Assembly: GCA_030035585.1 (NCBI GenBank)
Contig: CM057462.1
Location: 118,353,234 to 118,417,233, forward strand
Reading direction: 5' to 3'
DNA length: 64,000 nucleotides
Origin: Dugong dugon
Lineage: Eukaryota > Chordata > Mammalia > Sirenia > Dugongidae
Numbering within the stretch: the first letter of the stretch is position 1; the number at the start of each line of letters is the position of its first letter. The notes beneath the pieces were generated by a model. The model was given only the letters and a program-made list of their open reading frames with translations. It had not been told where the DNA came from and ran no database searches. A program made the position numbers and the translations under genes. This document shows, in pieces, positions 33,114 through 44,879 of this stretch.

Positions 33114-33439
33114 TTTGTCCAAAAATTTTTTTTTACCTACATATTCCCTACACTTTTTTCTTTTTAATTGGCATTTCATTTGCATAAATTCCCAGGAGCA
33201 GGGAATATTCCCAGCCCAAGGAAGTGAATATTTTATGGCTTTTCATAATATATTTCCACAGGTTCTCTCCAAAAGGATTGCATTGGTTCAGAATACAACA
33301 ATTGGCGTGTGGGAATGAATTGTTTCACCACAACAATACCCTGCTCTGCTCCTGAAAGAGGAGATTCGGAACTTACCAAAGCAAATAATTTTGAATGCTG
33401 CCATTTGACATGCCCATTTTGATCCAGCCACTCTAAGCT

Positions 33440-33600
33440 TGCTGTTATATTCTTTTTTAAGTGAAACATTTCGAATACACAGAACAGTATAAAGATTATC
33501 ACTCTGTTCACTACCAAGATTTAATAAATGTTGATGTTTTGCCACATTTACTCTTGTTATCGTGGCTTTTGATTACCAAGTGTTAGTAGTGGCAGACACC
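33440..33600. mobile_element. L1M-like old LINE fragment
   Basis: It shows 'cagtataaagattatcact' and 'taaatgttgatgttttgccac', typical of 3' parts of ancient mammalian L1. Low certainty. Confidence 0.4.
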
Positions 33601-34413
33601 CTGATTCTCGAGCCTTCTTTTGTGACCCTTACCATATATCTGCCCCTTTCCCTGTTCTTGACCATCATCTCATTTCTGGCACCTCCAGCCTCGACCTTCT
33701 CCCATCTCTGACATTCATCTACTTATTCATTTACTCAACTAAAATATTAAGTGTCTAATGTTTGCCAGAAGTGGAATGAGTGATGGAATAAAGATCAGGG
33801 ACTGGGTGGAACTCAGGGATGGAATGAGGACTTTAGAAATTTTTAAAAGCTGTAAGTTTAATATTTTGCTTCTCAGGTCGTATCTCAATGTTCCCAAGTC
33901 AAATTATCTTTGTCAAAGTGGCCACATCCAGATATCATGTACCTAATCACAGGGCTAATTTGTGCAGGTCTTTCAGTTTCCAATCCTGCTTTCTTTCTAA
34001 TGTGCCACATTTCCTATTCCCTCTTCTGCTAAATTACAAGGTCAGACTGTTGGGTATATTTTCAAGAAAATAGCCCTATTCATTCTCTACCTTGTAATAA
34101 TTCCATCTCCTCCCTACCCCCCAAAACACCCACCATGTCCACCTCAACTTCTAGGTGCACCTTCCTGCCACCTACCATGAAATACAAGCCATCTGATAAA
34201 TGGACTGTGATTGATACAGTTTAGGTGTAACAAACATAAGACAGCTTATTGTTGTAGTTAAGAATGAGGATGCTTGGCATCTGTTGGGCAGGTAGGATTC
34301 TAGATTTGCCAATTATTAGCTGTATGACTTTGGAACAATTAATAAGCACTCACTAAAGATAGTTATTATAGGAATGCAGAGGGAGGGAAGAAGAAATCAT
34401 TTCTGATAACACG
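33600..34413. other. noncoding stretch without recognised genes
   Basis: AT-rich intergenic DNA. About 33710-33770 could be an L2 relic (ttcatttactcaactaaaatatt). Nothing else is recognised. Confidence 0.5.
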
Positions 34414-34610
34414 TTGTTGTGTGCCGTCAATTCCAACTCATTGTGACCCTATAGGAAAGAGTAGAGCTGCCCCGTAGGGTTTCCTAGGCTGTAATCTTTA
34501 CAGGAGCAGATTGCTGGGTCTTTTCTCCCCTGGAGTGGCTGATAGGTTTGAACCTCCTACCTTTCCTGTTAGCAGCCAAGTGTGTAACCATTGCACTACC
34601 AGGGCTCCAA
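34414..34610 (-). mobile_element. AfroSINE
   Basis: A long form flanked by the perfect 9-bp duplication GATAACACG at 34405-34413 and 34611-34619. Confidence 0.95.
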
Positions 34611-34742
34611 GATAACACGAAAGAAGTATATTTAAGCTGGGTGAAAGGATTTTAATACGTTGAGTTTAAACCATTGCCTAATGATTTCTTCCAAAACTTC
34701 CTGCCAGGCAGCAGATGCTATGTTGAACAATAAATTCTATTT

Positions 34743-36482
34743 GAACATTCAAATGGCCAACAGACACATGAGGCAATTCTCGATCACTAGCCATTAGAGA
34801 AATGCAAATTAAAACCACAATGAGATACCATCTCACCCCGGCATTACAGGCATGAATCAAAAAAACTGGAAATAACAAATGTTGGAGGGGCTGCAGGGAC
34901 ATTGGAACTCTTATGCACTGCTGGTGGGAATGCAAAATGATACAACCATTTTGGAAAATGATATGGCGCTTCCTCAGAAAGCTAGAAATAGACATACCAT
35001 TTGATCCAGCAATCCCACTCCTAGGAATATATCCTAGAGAAATAAGAGTCATCACTCAAGTGGACATATGCACACCTATGTTCATGGCAGCATTGTTCAC
35101 AATAGCAAAACCATGGAAACAACCTAGATGCCCATTAACAGATGAATGGATAAACAAACTATGGTCCATACACACAATGGAGTACTATGCAACGAGAAAG
35201 AACAACAATGAATCTGTGAAGCATCTCATAACATGGATGAAACTGGAGGACATTATGCTGAGTGAAATAAGTCAATCACAAAAGGACAAATATTGTATGA
35301 GACCTCTAGTGTAAAAACCCATGAAAAAGTTCACACACAAAATGTAACAATCTTTGTTGGTTACCAGGGATGGGAGGCGTTGGGGGGAAATACTAAATAG
35401 GCAATAGATAAGTGGTATCTTCCGTGAAGGGTGAGACAGTACACAATACAGGGGAAACTAGCACAACCTGTACAGGGAAAGGCCATGGAAGCCCCATAGA
35501 CACATCCAAACTCCCTGAGGGACTGAATTGCTGGGTGGAGGGCTGTGGGGACCATGGTCTCGGGGAATATCTAGCTCAATTGGCATGACACAGCTTATAC
35601 AGACAATACGCTACATTCTACCTTGGTGAGTAGTGCCTGGGGTCTTAAAAGCCTGTGAGCGGCCATCTAAGATACTCCACTGGTCTCATCCCCTCGGGAG
35701 CAAGGGAGAATGAAGAGAACAGGATACAAGGAAAAGATTAGTCTGAAGCACTAATTGTCCACAGCCATCAAGGCCTCCACCAGACTGAGTCCAGTACAGC
35801 TAGATGGTGCCTGGCTACCACCACTGACTGCTCTGACCAGGATCACAACAGAGGGTTCTGGACAGAGCTGGAGAAGGATGTAGAGCATAATTCTAACTCA
35901 CAAAAAAAAGACCAGATTTACTGGCCTAAAGGAGACTGGAGAAACCTCGAGAGTAGGGCCCCCAGACACCCTTTTAGCTCAGTGGTGAAGTTACCTCCGA
36001 GGATCACTGTTCAGCCTGGGAGTGGACAGCCCCGTAAAACCAAATGAGACTAACGAGGTACAGGAGTCCAGTGACAAGGGCTAGAAGGCAGAAGGGGACG
36101 AGGAAGCTGGTGATAGGGAACCCAAGGTTGAGTAAGGATATTGTTGATGTGTTGTGAGATTTTTAACCATTGTCATTAGGCAACATTTGTAGTAACTGTT
36201 AAATGAGAAACTATTTTGTTCTGTAAGCCTTCATCTTAAGTGAGAATAACAGCACAATTGGAAGAGAGTAGTCAATGTCACTGAACTGTGTATGTAGAAA
36301 TTTTTGAACGGTATATCTTTGGCTATGTGTATTTTCACCAAAAAAAAAGGTTGAGAAGTTAGAGGGTTAATATGTTGTGGGGTTGTTAACCAATGTCATA
36401 AAACAACATGTGTACTACTGTTTCATGAGAAACTATTTGTTCTGTAAGCCTTCACCTGAAGTACAATAAAATATTAAAAAAA
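34743..36482 (+). mobile_element. 5'-truncated L1 with complete 3' end
   Basis: 1740 bp flanked by the 11-bp duplication AAATTCTATTT (34732-34742, 36483-36493) and ending in an A-rich tail. It has the ORF2 C-terminus to a stop at 35312-35314 and about 1.15 kb of 3' UTR. The last 130 bases of the UTR resemble a diverged repeat of the preceding module (two GAGAAACTATTTgTTCTGTAAGCCTTCA-type blocks), which explains the modular 3' ends elsewhere in the window. Confidence 0.93.
34913..35314 (+). pseudogene. L1 ORF2 C-terminal fragment (open)
   Basis: 133 open codons with L1 ORF2 C-terminal sequence ([34 protein letters not shown]) up to the natural stop. It lacks endonuclease and RT, so it cannot function. 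Because it has no stops, the insertion is probably fairly young. Confidence 0.88.
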
Positions 36483-36493
36483 AAATTCTATTT

Positions 36494-37004
36494 CAGATGA
36501 TTGTGAATTATAAATTTCTCGTAAAGATCTGAAGGAAAAAAGTGGCCAGTTCTGAGACACTCCTGGGTTTTATTGGCAAGACAGTATATGGTAAAATTCA
36601 GAGATTTAAGCTCAGGGATCTTGTGGAGACTCCAGGTGGTTCTGCCCCTAGAATTGGCTCCCCTCCTAGGAAGGAAGGACAAGGAGAGTGGTGAGCTTGG
36701 GCCTAAGAAAATGCTCTGAGACATTCACAAGTGAACTCTCAAGACTAGGGCATTGTTGGAGTTGATGAGGGAGTCTGAGAGAAGGGATCACTCATTCCCT
36801 TCGCCTTTCCTGAGAAGACTGGTTGGTTTGGAGAGTGCAGTATTAGAGGTGCTTATGTTTATGGGACAAGACACCCTGAAGATAGTTAAGGTATTCTCAT
36901 ATACCCATAGGGAGAATGTGGGGGAGGGGCTAGATCTCCCCATTGGACAACTGTCTGGGAAAAAATAATCACTAGAAATTTATTTCACAACCACTCTGAG
37001 CCTA
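36494..37004. other. noncoding stretch without recognised genes
   Basis: Single-copy-looking DNA between two L1 fragments. No convincing ORF or repeat is recognised. Confidence 0.4.
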
Positions 37005-37325
37005 ACACATTTTTTTTTAAATTGTGCTTTAAGTGAAAGTTTACAGTTCAAGTCAGTTTCTCATACAAAAATTTATACACACATTGCTATGTGATCCTAA
37101 CTGCTCTCCCTATAATGTGACAGCCTACTCCTCCTTTCCACCCCAGATTTCCCATGTCCATTCAACAACCTCCTGTCCCTTTTTGCCTTCTCATCTCACC
37201 TCTGGACAGGAACTGCCCATTTAGTCTCATGTATCTACATGAGCTAAGAAGCACTCTCTTCACGAGTATCATTTTATGTCCCATAGTCCAGTCTGATCTT
37301 TATCTGAAGAGTTCATCCAAACACA
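37005..37325 (-). mobile_element. old L1 3'-UTR fragment
   Basis: It opens with a T-run and 'attgtgctttaagtgaaag', then a diverged version of the afrotherian L1 3' UTR (tcatctcacctctggacagg). 5'-truncated, UTR only. Confidence 0.75.
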
Positions 37326-37339
37326 TTTTATCTCCTATC

Positions 37340-37515
37340 ATAATTTAATCCCTATAGCAGTCCTTTGAGGTAGGTTTTATCCTCACTTTACAGGGATGAG
37401 AAAACTGAGACTTAGGGAGCATGACTTGTCCAAGGTCACTCACCTACCAAGTAGTAGAATCAGTATTCCAACTCAGCACTGTCTGATAGCAAGGTCAGTG
37501 TTCTCAATTACTAGC
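37340..37515 (-). mobile_element. MIR SINE
   Basis: The reverse MIR core 'tttacagggatgagaaaactgag' followed by 'ttgtccaaggtcact' and 'tagtagaatcagtattccaactc'. Confidence 0.75.
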
Positions 37516-38311
37516 CATAGACTGAGCTAATTTCTTCAGGACAAAGTGTGATTCAGAAGAACTAGGCTACCTGGGCATTCCCTGGGACAAAGGAAAAGGT
37601 ATAATACTTTCACATCTGTTCTCTGTGCCTGAGGGAGGAAAAAGAAAAGTCAGAACCTAATTATGGGATTTTCTAACTCCCTGAATGGGAAAGTGAGTGC
37701 ACCAACTGTGGTGTCCCTGTGGTGGAAAGGGGCCCCTCAGGCTCTTGAGGGACCCTGAACTGCAGCCATCGAAGAGCATCCTGCAGCCGGATAAGGTGGA
37801 GGAGGCCAGGACTGCTCAAGGCCTGTGTGTGTAATTGATGGGACAGGACTCTAAAAGGTAGTATCAACAATATTAAGTGGAAACACAAGCTCAGGAATGT
37901 AGTAAGAGGACTTTATAGTGAGTTTTACAAATTTAGTCTCCTCTGGTGAATGAAGAGTTGATAACAAAGCAACACTACGTGAGTATAGATGGTTCATGGT
38001 GGTGAAAGATGGCATCCCAGGATATAGAAAGAATCTCGCCAACGAGAATGCCTGTCCCTGCTGAAGGAAGCATTGTGCACAGCAGTGAGGGTGGCTGAAA
38101 ACCAAGAATGGTTAAATAGTACAATTCCCAAAAAGAGGAAGAAGGTGGTACTTGTAAACTCCAGGTTGGGCTTGATTGAAGGCATAATTCCAGGAAAGAA
38201 TATTAAAGGAGCAGCTCATGAGTGCCTAGAGTGGGAGAGAGGGTGAGCACGGAGACGTAGCATGGCTTCCCTCAAAATCAGTCATTTCCTTCCCCATTAA
38301 CAAAAAAAACC
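37516..38311. other. noncoding stretch without recognised genes
   Basis: Apparently unique DNA. Open frames on the minus strand (37673-38185) show no recognisable domain and overlap each other in different frames. Confidence 0.4.
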
Positions 38312-38466
38312 AAATCCACTGTCATCGCGTTAATTCCAACTCACCGAGCCTATAGGACAGAGTAGAACTGCCCCAGAGGGTTTCCAAGGAGCAGCTGGTG
38401 GGTTCAAACTGCTGACCTTTTGGTTGGCAGCCGAGAGCTTAACCACTTCGCCACCTGGGCTTCTCC
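38312..38466 (-). mobile_element. AfroSINE
   Basis: A short form with head (right end: gcccaggtggcgaagtgg) and tail present. Target duplication not clear. Confidence 0.88.
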
Positions 38467-38597
38467 TTCTCCAATTGCCATGGTTAAAATCAGTGAATCT
38501 CAGACTTACTAGAATTACTTGGGAGCTGATGTCCAAGCCTCACCCCAGAACAATTTAAAAAAAAAAAAATTTCTGGGGTGTAGCCTGAGCAGTGGTA

Positions 38598-39404
38598 TTT
38601 TTTATGTTTTTTGTTTGTTTGCTTATTTTTTGTAATGGGTTTCTTGAACAATAATTCATATATCATACAATTCATCCACCTAAAGCATACAATACAGGGT
38701 TTTTGTACATTCACAGTGTTGTGCAACCATCACCACAGCCAATTTTAGAACATTTTCTTGATCTCAAAAACCAAATAAACAAAAAACCCGTTACCTTTAG
38801 CCATCAGCCCCCAGGTCCTCCCTCCACCTCCTCTAGCCCTAGGCTCTATGGATTTTCCTACTCCAGACATTTCATACAATATGTGGTATTTTGTGCCTGG
38901 TTTCTTTCACCTAGCATATTGTTTTCAAGGTTCATCCAAGTTGTAGTATGTATCAGTATTTCATTCCTTCTTATGAAGGAATAATATTCCATTGAATGGA
39001 TACACCATATTTTGTTTATTCGTTCATCAGTTGACGGACATCAGGTTGTTTCCACTTTTTGGCTATCCTGAATAATGCTGCTATGAACATTCGTGTACAC
39101 ATTGTCTGTGGACATACGTCTTCATTTTTCTTAAATATATACCTGGGAAGGAGCCCTGGTGGTGCAGTGGTTACAGTGCTCCGTTGCTAACTGAAAGGTC
39201 TGCGGTTCAAACCCACCAGCCGCTCCACGGAAGAAAGATGTGGCAGTCTGCTTCTGTAAAGGTTACAGCCTTGGAAACCCTATGCGGCAGTTCTGTTTTG
39301 TCCTATGGGGCAGCTATGAGTTGGAATCTACTCAATGGCAACAACTATATACCTGAGAGTGGAATTGCTGGGTTATGGGATAACTCTATGGTTAACTTTT
39401 TGAG
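38598..39404 (-). mobile_element. old L1 3' fragment, interrupted by an AfroSINE
   Basis: Bracketed by the 11-bp duplication GAGCAGTGGTA (38587-38597, 39405-39415). The T-rich left end is its tail. The right part corresponds to the ORF2 C-terminal region in minus orientation (tcattccttcttatgaagg, gttgacggacatcaggttg). Confidence 0.85.
39146..39345 (+). mobile_element. AfroSINE inside the L1 at 38598-39404
   Basis: A long-form copy with the perfect 10-bp duplication TATATACCTG at 39136-39145 and 39346-39355. It is the innermost layer of a three-level nest. Confidence 0.95.
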
Positions 39405-39712
39405 GAGCAGTGGTAGTTTTGTAAAGCTTCCCAGATGATGCTAATGCACAGTCAGAGCTGAGAACCAATGATACAGACAGAATGGTGAAACACAGAAGGA
39501 CACACTCTGACAGCTTCAGGGAGGCAGTTTCAGGGCCTTTCTTAATCCTTGGGAATCCGGGTAGAAAAGGAAGTTTGGTTCACAGCTGGTTTCTCAGTCC
39601 TACCATAAGAACCTAGTGATTGCTGTCAATATGCAGGGAAATGCGGGCTTTGTTCTCAACTCTTTTCAATTCAAAATTCATACTAATGGTTTAGGGGAAT
39701 GAATATCTGGGA

Positions 39713-39941
39713 CAGGGCTTTTCAAACTTTTTGTAACAGTACAACCCTCTGCGAAATCTATGAAAGCTCAAAAGATAGGATAGGTAAAGGTGGTGCTCCT
39801 CAGGGCCATTGTGAAGAGGGTGAGTTCTCAGGCCTCTGTCAACTACTCTAAAATCTTCTCTCCCCAACCCAGCCAGCCTCCCCACCTCTGAGCACTCCTC
39901 ACAGCACCCAGGGCTTTGTGGAACATGTTTGAAAACCACTG
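39713..39941. mobile_element. short hAT-like element
   Basis: The ends CAGGGCTTTTCAAAC and inverted CAGTGGTTTTCAAAC define 229 bp. The flanks ATCTGGGA / ATCCAGAA could be a decayed 8-bp duplication. No coding content. Confidence 0.6.
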
Positions 39942-40534
39942 ATCCAGAAGGCATTTTCATTAATTTGTGGATAGCCCCAAACTGAGAACATAGTAATAGT
40001 TTTAATGACAGACTAGGGGTCAAGACAATCAATAACAGGAATCAGTATAAGGCAAACAAAACAAGAACAACACAAACAACACCACCAAACACCCTGCTTC
40101 TTTGGAATGAGTTGCATTGGGAAGTAATTATTTTTGTGCAAGGTATTCAAGCACAACCCAGACAACCTTTTTGTGAGGGAGTCACTCAAGGGAATTCAGA
40201 AACCAGAAGGTGAGGTAGTTGGCCCACAGGTGATTTTTTATAGTGCTCCCAACTGTAAGCCTCTGGAAGATGGTAATCACCCTGCCAGGACCACTTGTAC
40301 CTTGAGAATCTCTGCTAGACAGGGGAAGGCTCTTGGTCTCAAGGGCATCGAGTTGTTGTTTTTCTCCTTTAGCCTTCCCCTAATTTTCCTAATCCAACCC
40401 CCCTGGCTTTTTTGCCTTAGAAAGAGCTGGCTATGATAGTAGGGCATATCAGATCTATTATTTTTATTTGTTAATATTTAATTTATTATTATTCAAATAG
40501 ACTAACTTAGTAAGTCCAGGCAGCTATCTATTTT

Positions 40535-41220
40535 TCCAATGCTGCTCCTAGAACAGTGCCTGGTATATAGTAGGTGTCTTAGGCTGGGTTCTCTAAAGAA
40601 GCAAAACCAGTAATGCCCATAAATATATATATATAGAGAGATTTATATCAAGGAAACAGCTCATGCAATTGTAGAGGCTAGAATGTTCCAAGTCCGTGGA
40701 TCAGGGTAGAGACCTCTCCAAAGTCACGCAGTCACAGAAGCTGGTGAGCTCAAGATCGGCAATCAGAGAGCAGGGCTCCCGCTCACAGGCTGTGAAGGTT
40801 GACAAATTCCAAGATCGGCAGGCAAGACCACAAGGTTTCTTCTGATTCAGGTAGCTGCAGGGGCTGGTGAACCCAAGATAGGCAGGTCAGAGGGCAGGGC
40901 TCTGCTCACAGGCTGTGAAGATCGACGAATCCAAAGTTCCACAGATAAGCTGACAGCTCAAGTCCCAAGAACCAGAGATGAGATGATAAGAGGCAGCCAC
41001 AGGATCCAGAGAGAGCAAAAAGCCAGAATGTCTGCTTATATTAAGATGTGGGCCACACCCCCAAGGAGACTCCCTTTCATCTGATTGGCCACTTACAGTA
41101 TATTCTATCATGGAAGTGAGCACATTAAAACACTGAGAATCATGGCCCAGCCAGGTTGACACACAATCTTAACCATTTACAGTAGGCATTCAATAAATAT
41201 GTGTTGAGTGACTGACTGAA
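40535..41220 (+). mobile_element. L2 LINE 3' end split by an LTR
   Basis: The part 'ctagaacagtgcctggtatatagtagg' before 40575 and 'cattcaataaatatgtgttgagtgac' after 41186 form one L2 3' end when the LTR is removed. Confidence 0.8.
40575..41181. mobile_element. ERVL/MaLR-like solo LTR with internal duplication
   Basis: Same family as 32239-32719, from TGTCTTAGGCTGGGTTCTC to CTTAACCATTTACA, with the perfect 5-bp duplication GTAGG (40570-40574, 41182-41186). It is about 126 bp longer because a unit containing 'ggctggtgaRc' to 'ctcacaggctgtgaagRt' occurs twice (about 40725-40832 and 40847-40950). Confidence 0.85.
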
Positions 41221-41231
41221 TAAAAGATAAT

Positions 41232-41860
41232 TCTTTAAAAAAAATTTTTTTTAAATTGTACTTTAGATGAAGGTTTACAGAGCAAACAAGTTTCTCATTA
41301 AACAATACACATACTGTTTTGTGACATTGGTTACCAACCCTACTACATGTCAGCACTCTCCCCTTCTTGACCTTGGGTTCCTCATTACCAGCTTTCCTGA
41401 CCCCTCCTGCCTTCTCGTCCTCGCCCCTGGGCTGGTGTGTCCCTTTAGTCTTGTTTTGTTTTGTGGTCCTGTCTAATCTTTGGCTGAAGGGTGAACCCCA
41501 GGAGTGACTTTATTACTGAGCTATAAGGGTGTCTGGGGGCCATACTCTCAGTGTTTCTCCAGTCTCTGTCATACCAGTAAGTCTGGTCTCTTTTTTTGTG
41601 TGTGTGTGTGTGAGTTAGAATTTTATTCTATATTTTTCTCCAGGTCTGTCTGGGTTGGAGATCTCTGTCACAGCAGTCGGTGGTGGTAGCCGGGCACCAT
41701 CTAGTTAGTTGTGCTGGACTCAGTTTGGTGGAGGCTGTGGTAGTTGTGGTCCATTAGTTCTTTGGACTAATCTTTCCTTTGTGTCTTTGGTTTTCTTCTT
41801 TCTCCCTTGCTCCAGACAGGGTGAGACCACTGGAGTATCTTAAACGGCTGCTCACAAGCT
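41232..41860 (-). mobile_element. L1 3'-UTR-only insertion
   Basis: 629 bp of L1 3' UTR with the T-rich tail at left and a perfect 15-bp target duplication TGAATAAAAGATAAT (41217-41231, 41861-41875). It is severely 5'-truncated with no ORF2. It contains a short (GT)n at about 41597-41612. Confidence 0.95.
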
Positions 41861-41875
41861 TGAATAAAAGATAAT

Positions 41876-42591
41876 CTTAACTCCTTTATCTCAGCATATT
41901 TTTTTCATTACCCCCATCCAGTCCTGCATGGCTCCTCACAACAGCCTTTCTTATTCTACAACATGCAAGGAAGCAGATAAAGGAGAATTCAGTGTTCTAT
42001 AGCTCTTCCTGGCCTTTGTTCTAAACCACCTACCCCAACACATCCCTTGCCCCATCCTCCATCCTGACCTCCATCTTTGTGGTTTCTGACTCACTCTCTT
42101 CCTCTGGTTTTCAGCTTTACTTTTTTGGGCTTGAGTCATTCCTTTACTACTTACTGTTCAAGTTCAGGCAAGTTGCCTAACTGCTCTGTTCCCCAGGTTC
42201 CTCATCCACCCAGAAAAAAAAAAGCTTAAACAAGTTAAGAGGAAAGGAGTAAGGTGGAATACTAGGAAACACTAACATTTAAGGGATAAGAAATAATATC
42301 TATTTTATAGATTAATTGATATAATAAATGTAAACTGCTCAGTTCCTTGCATATGCTAAGCAGGCAGTCAATGTGAACAATAATCACTTTTATTATTATT
42401 GAAGCTTACTATCGACATTAACTCACCCTTCAGATCTGATACCTGTTGAAACCATCTTCTTGATTATGGCCTTGATTGCCCTCAGACACAGTGCAGTTTC
42501 TTCCCTCAACTATGCTTGGAAAACCTAGCTCCTAGACTGCCTCTCTAGGTGCTGGTTCCCTTTGGGCAGTGCCCACACCCTGTTAACCTAC
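41876..42591. other. noncoding stretch without recognised genes
   Basis: Mostly unclassified. Segments near 42130-42390 could be MIR/L2-like relics (ggcaagttgcctaactgctctg; gcatatgctaagcaggc). No protein match recognised. Confidence 0.4.
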
Positions 42592-43013
42592 TGTCAAGGA
42601 TTGAATTGTGTCCCCCAAAAACATGTGTATCAGTTTGGCTGGGCCATGATTCCTGGTATTGTGTGATTGTCCACCATTTTGTCATCCGATGTGATTTTCC
42701 TATGTGTTGTAAATCCTGCCTCTATGATGTTAATGAGGGATGATGGACCGCAGTTGTGTTGATAAGGCAGGACTCAGTCTATGGAACTGGATTGTATCTT
42801 AAGCCAGGTTCTTTTGGGACATAAAAGAGAGAAGGGGGGCGGAAGCTCATACTCCCAAGAAAGCAGCGCCAGGAGCAGAGCATGTCCTTTGGACCCGGGG
42901 TTCCTGCACGGAGAAGCTCCTAGTTCAGGGGAAGATTGATGGAGAATAAACTTGTTTGTTAAAGCCATCTATTTGTGTTATTTCTGTTATAGCAGCCCTA
43001 GATAACTAAGACA
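42592..43013 (+). mobile_element. MaLR-like solo LTR, internally deleted
   Basis: From TGTCAAGGATTGAATTGTG to AACTAAGACA, 422 bp, about 100 shorter than other copies. The perfect 5-bp duplication CCTAC is at 42587-42591 and 43014-43018. The missing part lies before the 3' third (after 'gaagattgatg'). Confidence 0.9.
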
Positions 43014-43542
43014 CCTACCTTCAGAGCAAAAACAATGCTAGCTATTGCCAAGGAATAGTCGTTGATTCTGTATTTCACATTGGGCAATCATGCATCTAGT
43101 TTGCTTTTAGTTATGTCATACTACTGAATGTAAGTATTAATTTGCAGCTCCTCAATGCCCAGGCAGTGGGCTAGCTTCACGTGCTTTAAACTGTTTTGTG
43201 TTGGCTCTAAAAAAAAAACAAAACCAATCATTGTGATTATCTGGCTTGCTGCCAAATTTGTTTAGCTCTAGGGAACACTATCAGTTTCTTAGAATCTTTG
43301 CTGTTTATTTCAACTACAAGTAGTTCCTAAAGCAATGAGAAGTGTGTCAACCTTCTTTTAATAGGAATAGCATTTATTTCTTGTTACCAAAAAAAAAAAT
43401 CCCATTCTGCTTTTTCCAGGTGTGATTTTATTGACAAATGAACCTATGTCTCTCAGTGTATGTATGTACTATCAGGGGATATTTGGAAAGGATATAACCA
43501 ATTTTGGGATGTAAATTTTAGCAAAAGAAGTCCCTGGGTGGT

Positions 43543-44050
43543 TGTCATGGATTGAATCATGTCCCCTAAAAATATCCATCAACTTGGCTGGGTCATGATT
43601 CCCAGTATTGTATGATTGTGTACCATTTTGTAATCTGATGTGATTTCCTTATGTGTTGTAAACTCTATCACCATGATGTAATAAGATTGATTAGCCGCAG
43701 TTATACTGATGAGGTCTACAAGATTAGATAGTGTCTTAAGCCAATCTCTTTTGAGATAGAGAAGTGAGCAGAGACACATGGGAACCCCACACCACCAAGA
43801 AAGCAATGCCAGGAGCACAGTGTGTCCTTTGGACCTGAGGTTCCTGCGCTGAGATGCTCCCAGACCAAGGGAAGACTGATGCATCATGAGGACCTTCCTC
43901 CAGAGCTGACAGAGAGAGAAAACCTTCTCCTGGAGCTGATGCCCTGAATTTGGACTTGTAGCCTACTGGACTGTGAGAGAATAAACTTCTCTTTGTTAAA
44001 GACATCCACTTGTGGTATTTCTGTTATAGCAGCACTAGATGACTAAGATA
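43543..44050 (+). mobile_element. MaLR-like solo LTR inside an AfroSINE
   Basis: 508 bp from TGTCATGGATTGAATCATG to GACTAAGATA. The 5-bp duplication GTGGT at 43538-43542 and 44051-44055 is perfect and is made of SINE sequence. The terminal CA has mutated to TA. Confidence 0.92.
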
Positions 44051-44150
44051 GTGGTGCAAATGGTTAAGGGCTTGGGTACTAACTGGAAGGTTGGTAGTTC
44101 AAATCTATCCAGAGGCACTTCATAAGAAAGGCCTGGCGATTTACATCTTC

Positions 44151-44730
44151 TTAAAAAAAAAAAAAAACTTTATTGTATTTTCGGTGAAGGTTTACACAGA
44201 AGTTTAGGTTCCCATTCAACAATTTCTATACAAGTTGTTCAGTGACATTGGTTATATCCTTCACAATGTGTGAACATTCTAATTATTTCCATTTTGGTTG
44301 TTCCGTTTCTAGTAATCTAGTTTCCCTGCCCTGTTACGTTCTCATCTTTGTTTTAAAGTAATTGTTGACTGTTTGAGCTCATATAGGAGATTTTTTTTTT
44401 TAAGGAACACAGTACTTATGGGCGATATTCATTATTTTTGAGCCAATTTGTTACTTAGCTACAAGGTGACCTCAGCAGTTATTTTTGGTTTAAGGTTTAA
44501 AGAGTATCTTAGGGCAATAGTCTCTGGAGTCCTCCAGTCTCAATCAGTCCAGTAAGTCTGTTTTTTTTGAGTTTTTGTTTGTTTGTTTGTTTTTTAGGAA
44601 TTTAAGATTCTGCTGCACATTTTTCTCCCATTTTATCAGGATCCATCTATTGTGGCCCTGATCAGAATTGTCGGTAGTAGTAGCCAGGCACCATCTAGTT
44701 CTTCTGGTCTCAGGGTAGATGAGGCCGTGC
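44151..44730 (-). mobile_element. L1 3'-UTR fragment inside the same AfroSINE
   Basis: It starts with an A/T-run and 'ttattgtattttcggtgaagg', followed by an L1 3' UTR of an older subtype (gtttccctgccctgttacg). It ends near 'gggtagatgaggccg', where SINE sequence resumes. Confidence 0.75.
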
Positions 44731-44879
44731 AGTTTACTTCTAAAATGAAAACCCTATGCACAGTTCTTCTCTGAAACACATGGGGTCAGCATGAGTTAGA
44801 ATCAACTCAAAGTCAACTTTTTTTTTTTTTTAATTTTAGGAAAAAGTCAGTGACAGAATTAATTTGTATTTCAGGGAAC

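Larger units (their letters stand above)
38491..39470. mobile_element. MER5-like hAT element split by an L1
   Basis: The left end CAGTGAATCTCAGACTTAC and the right end (inverted CATTGGTTCTCAGCTCTGAC) are MER5/Charlie-type inverted ends. The two halves meet when the L1 at 38598-39404 is removed. Confidence 0.75.
43529..44820 (+). mobile_element. AfroSINE broken twice by later insertions
   Basis: The SINE segments are 43529-43542, 44051-44150 and about 44730-44815 and read continuously as one AfroSINE (agtccctgggtggt, gcaaatggttaagg..., then gagttagaatcaactc). An LTR separates the first two and an L1 3' UTR separates the last two. Confidence 0.85.
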
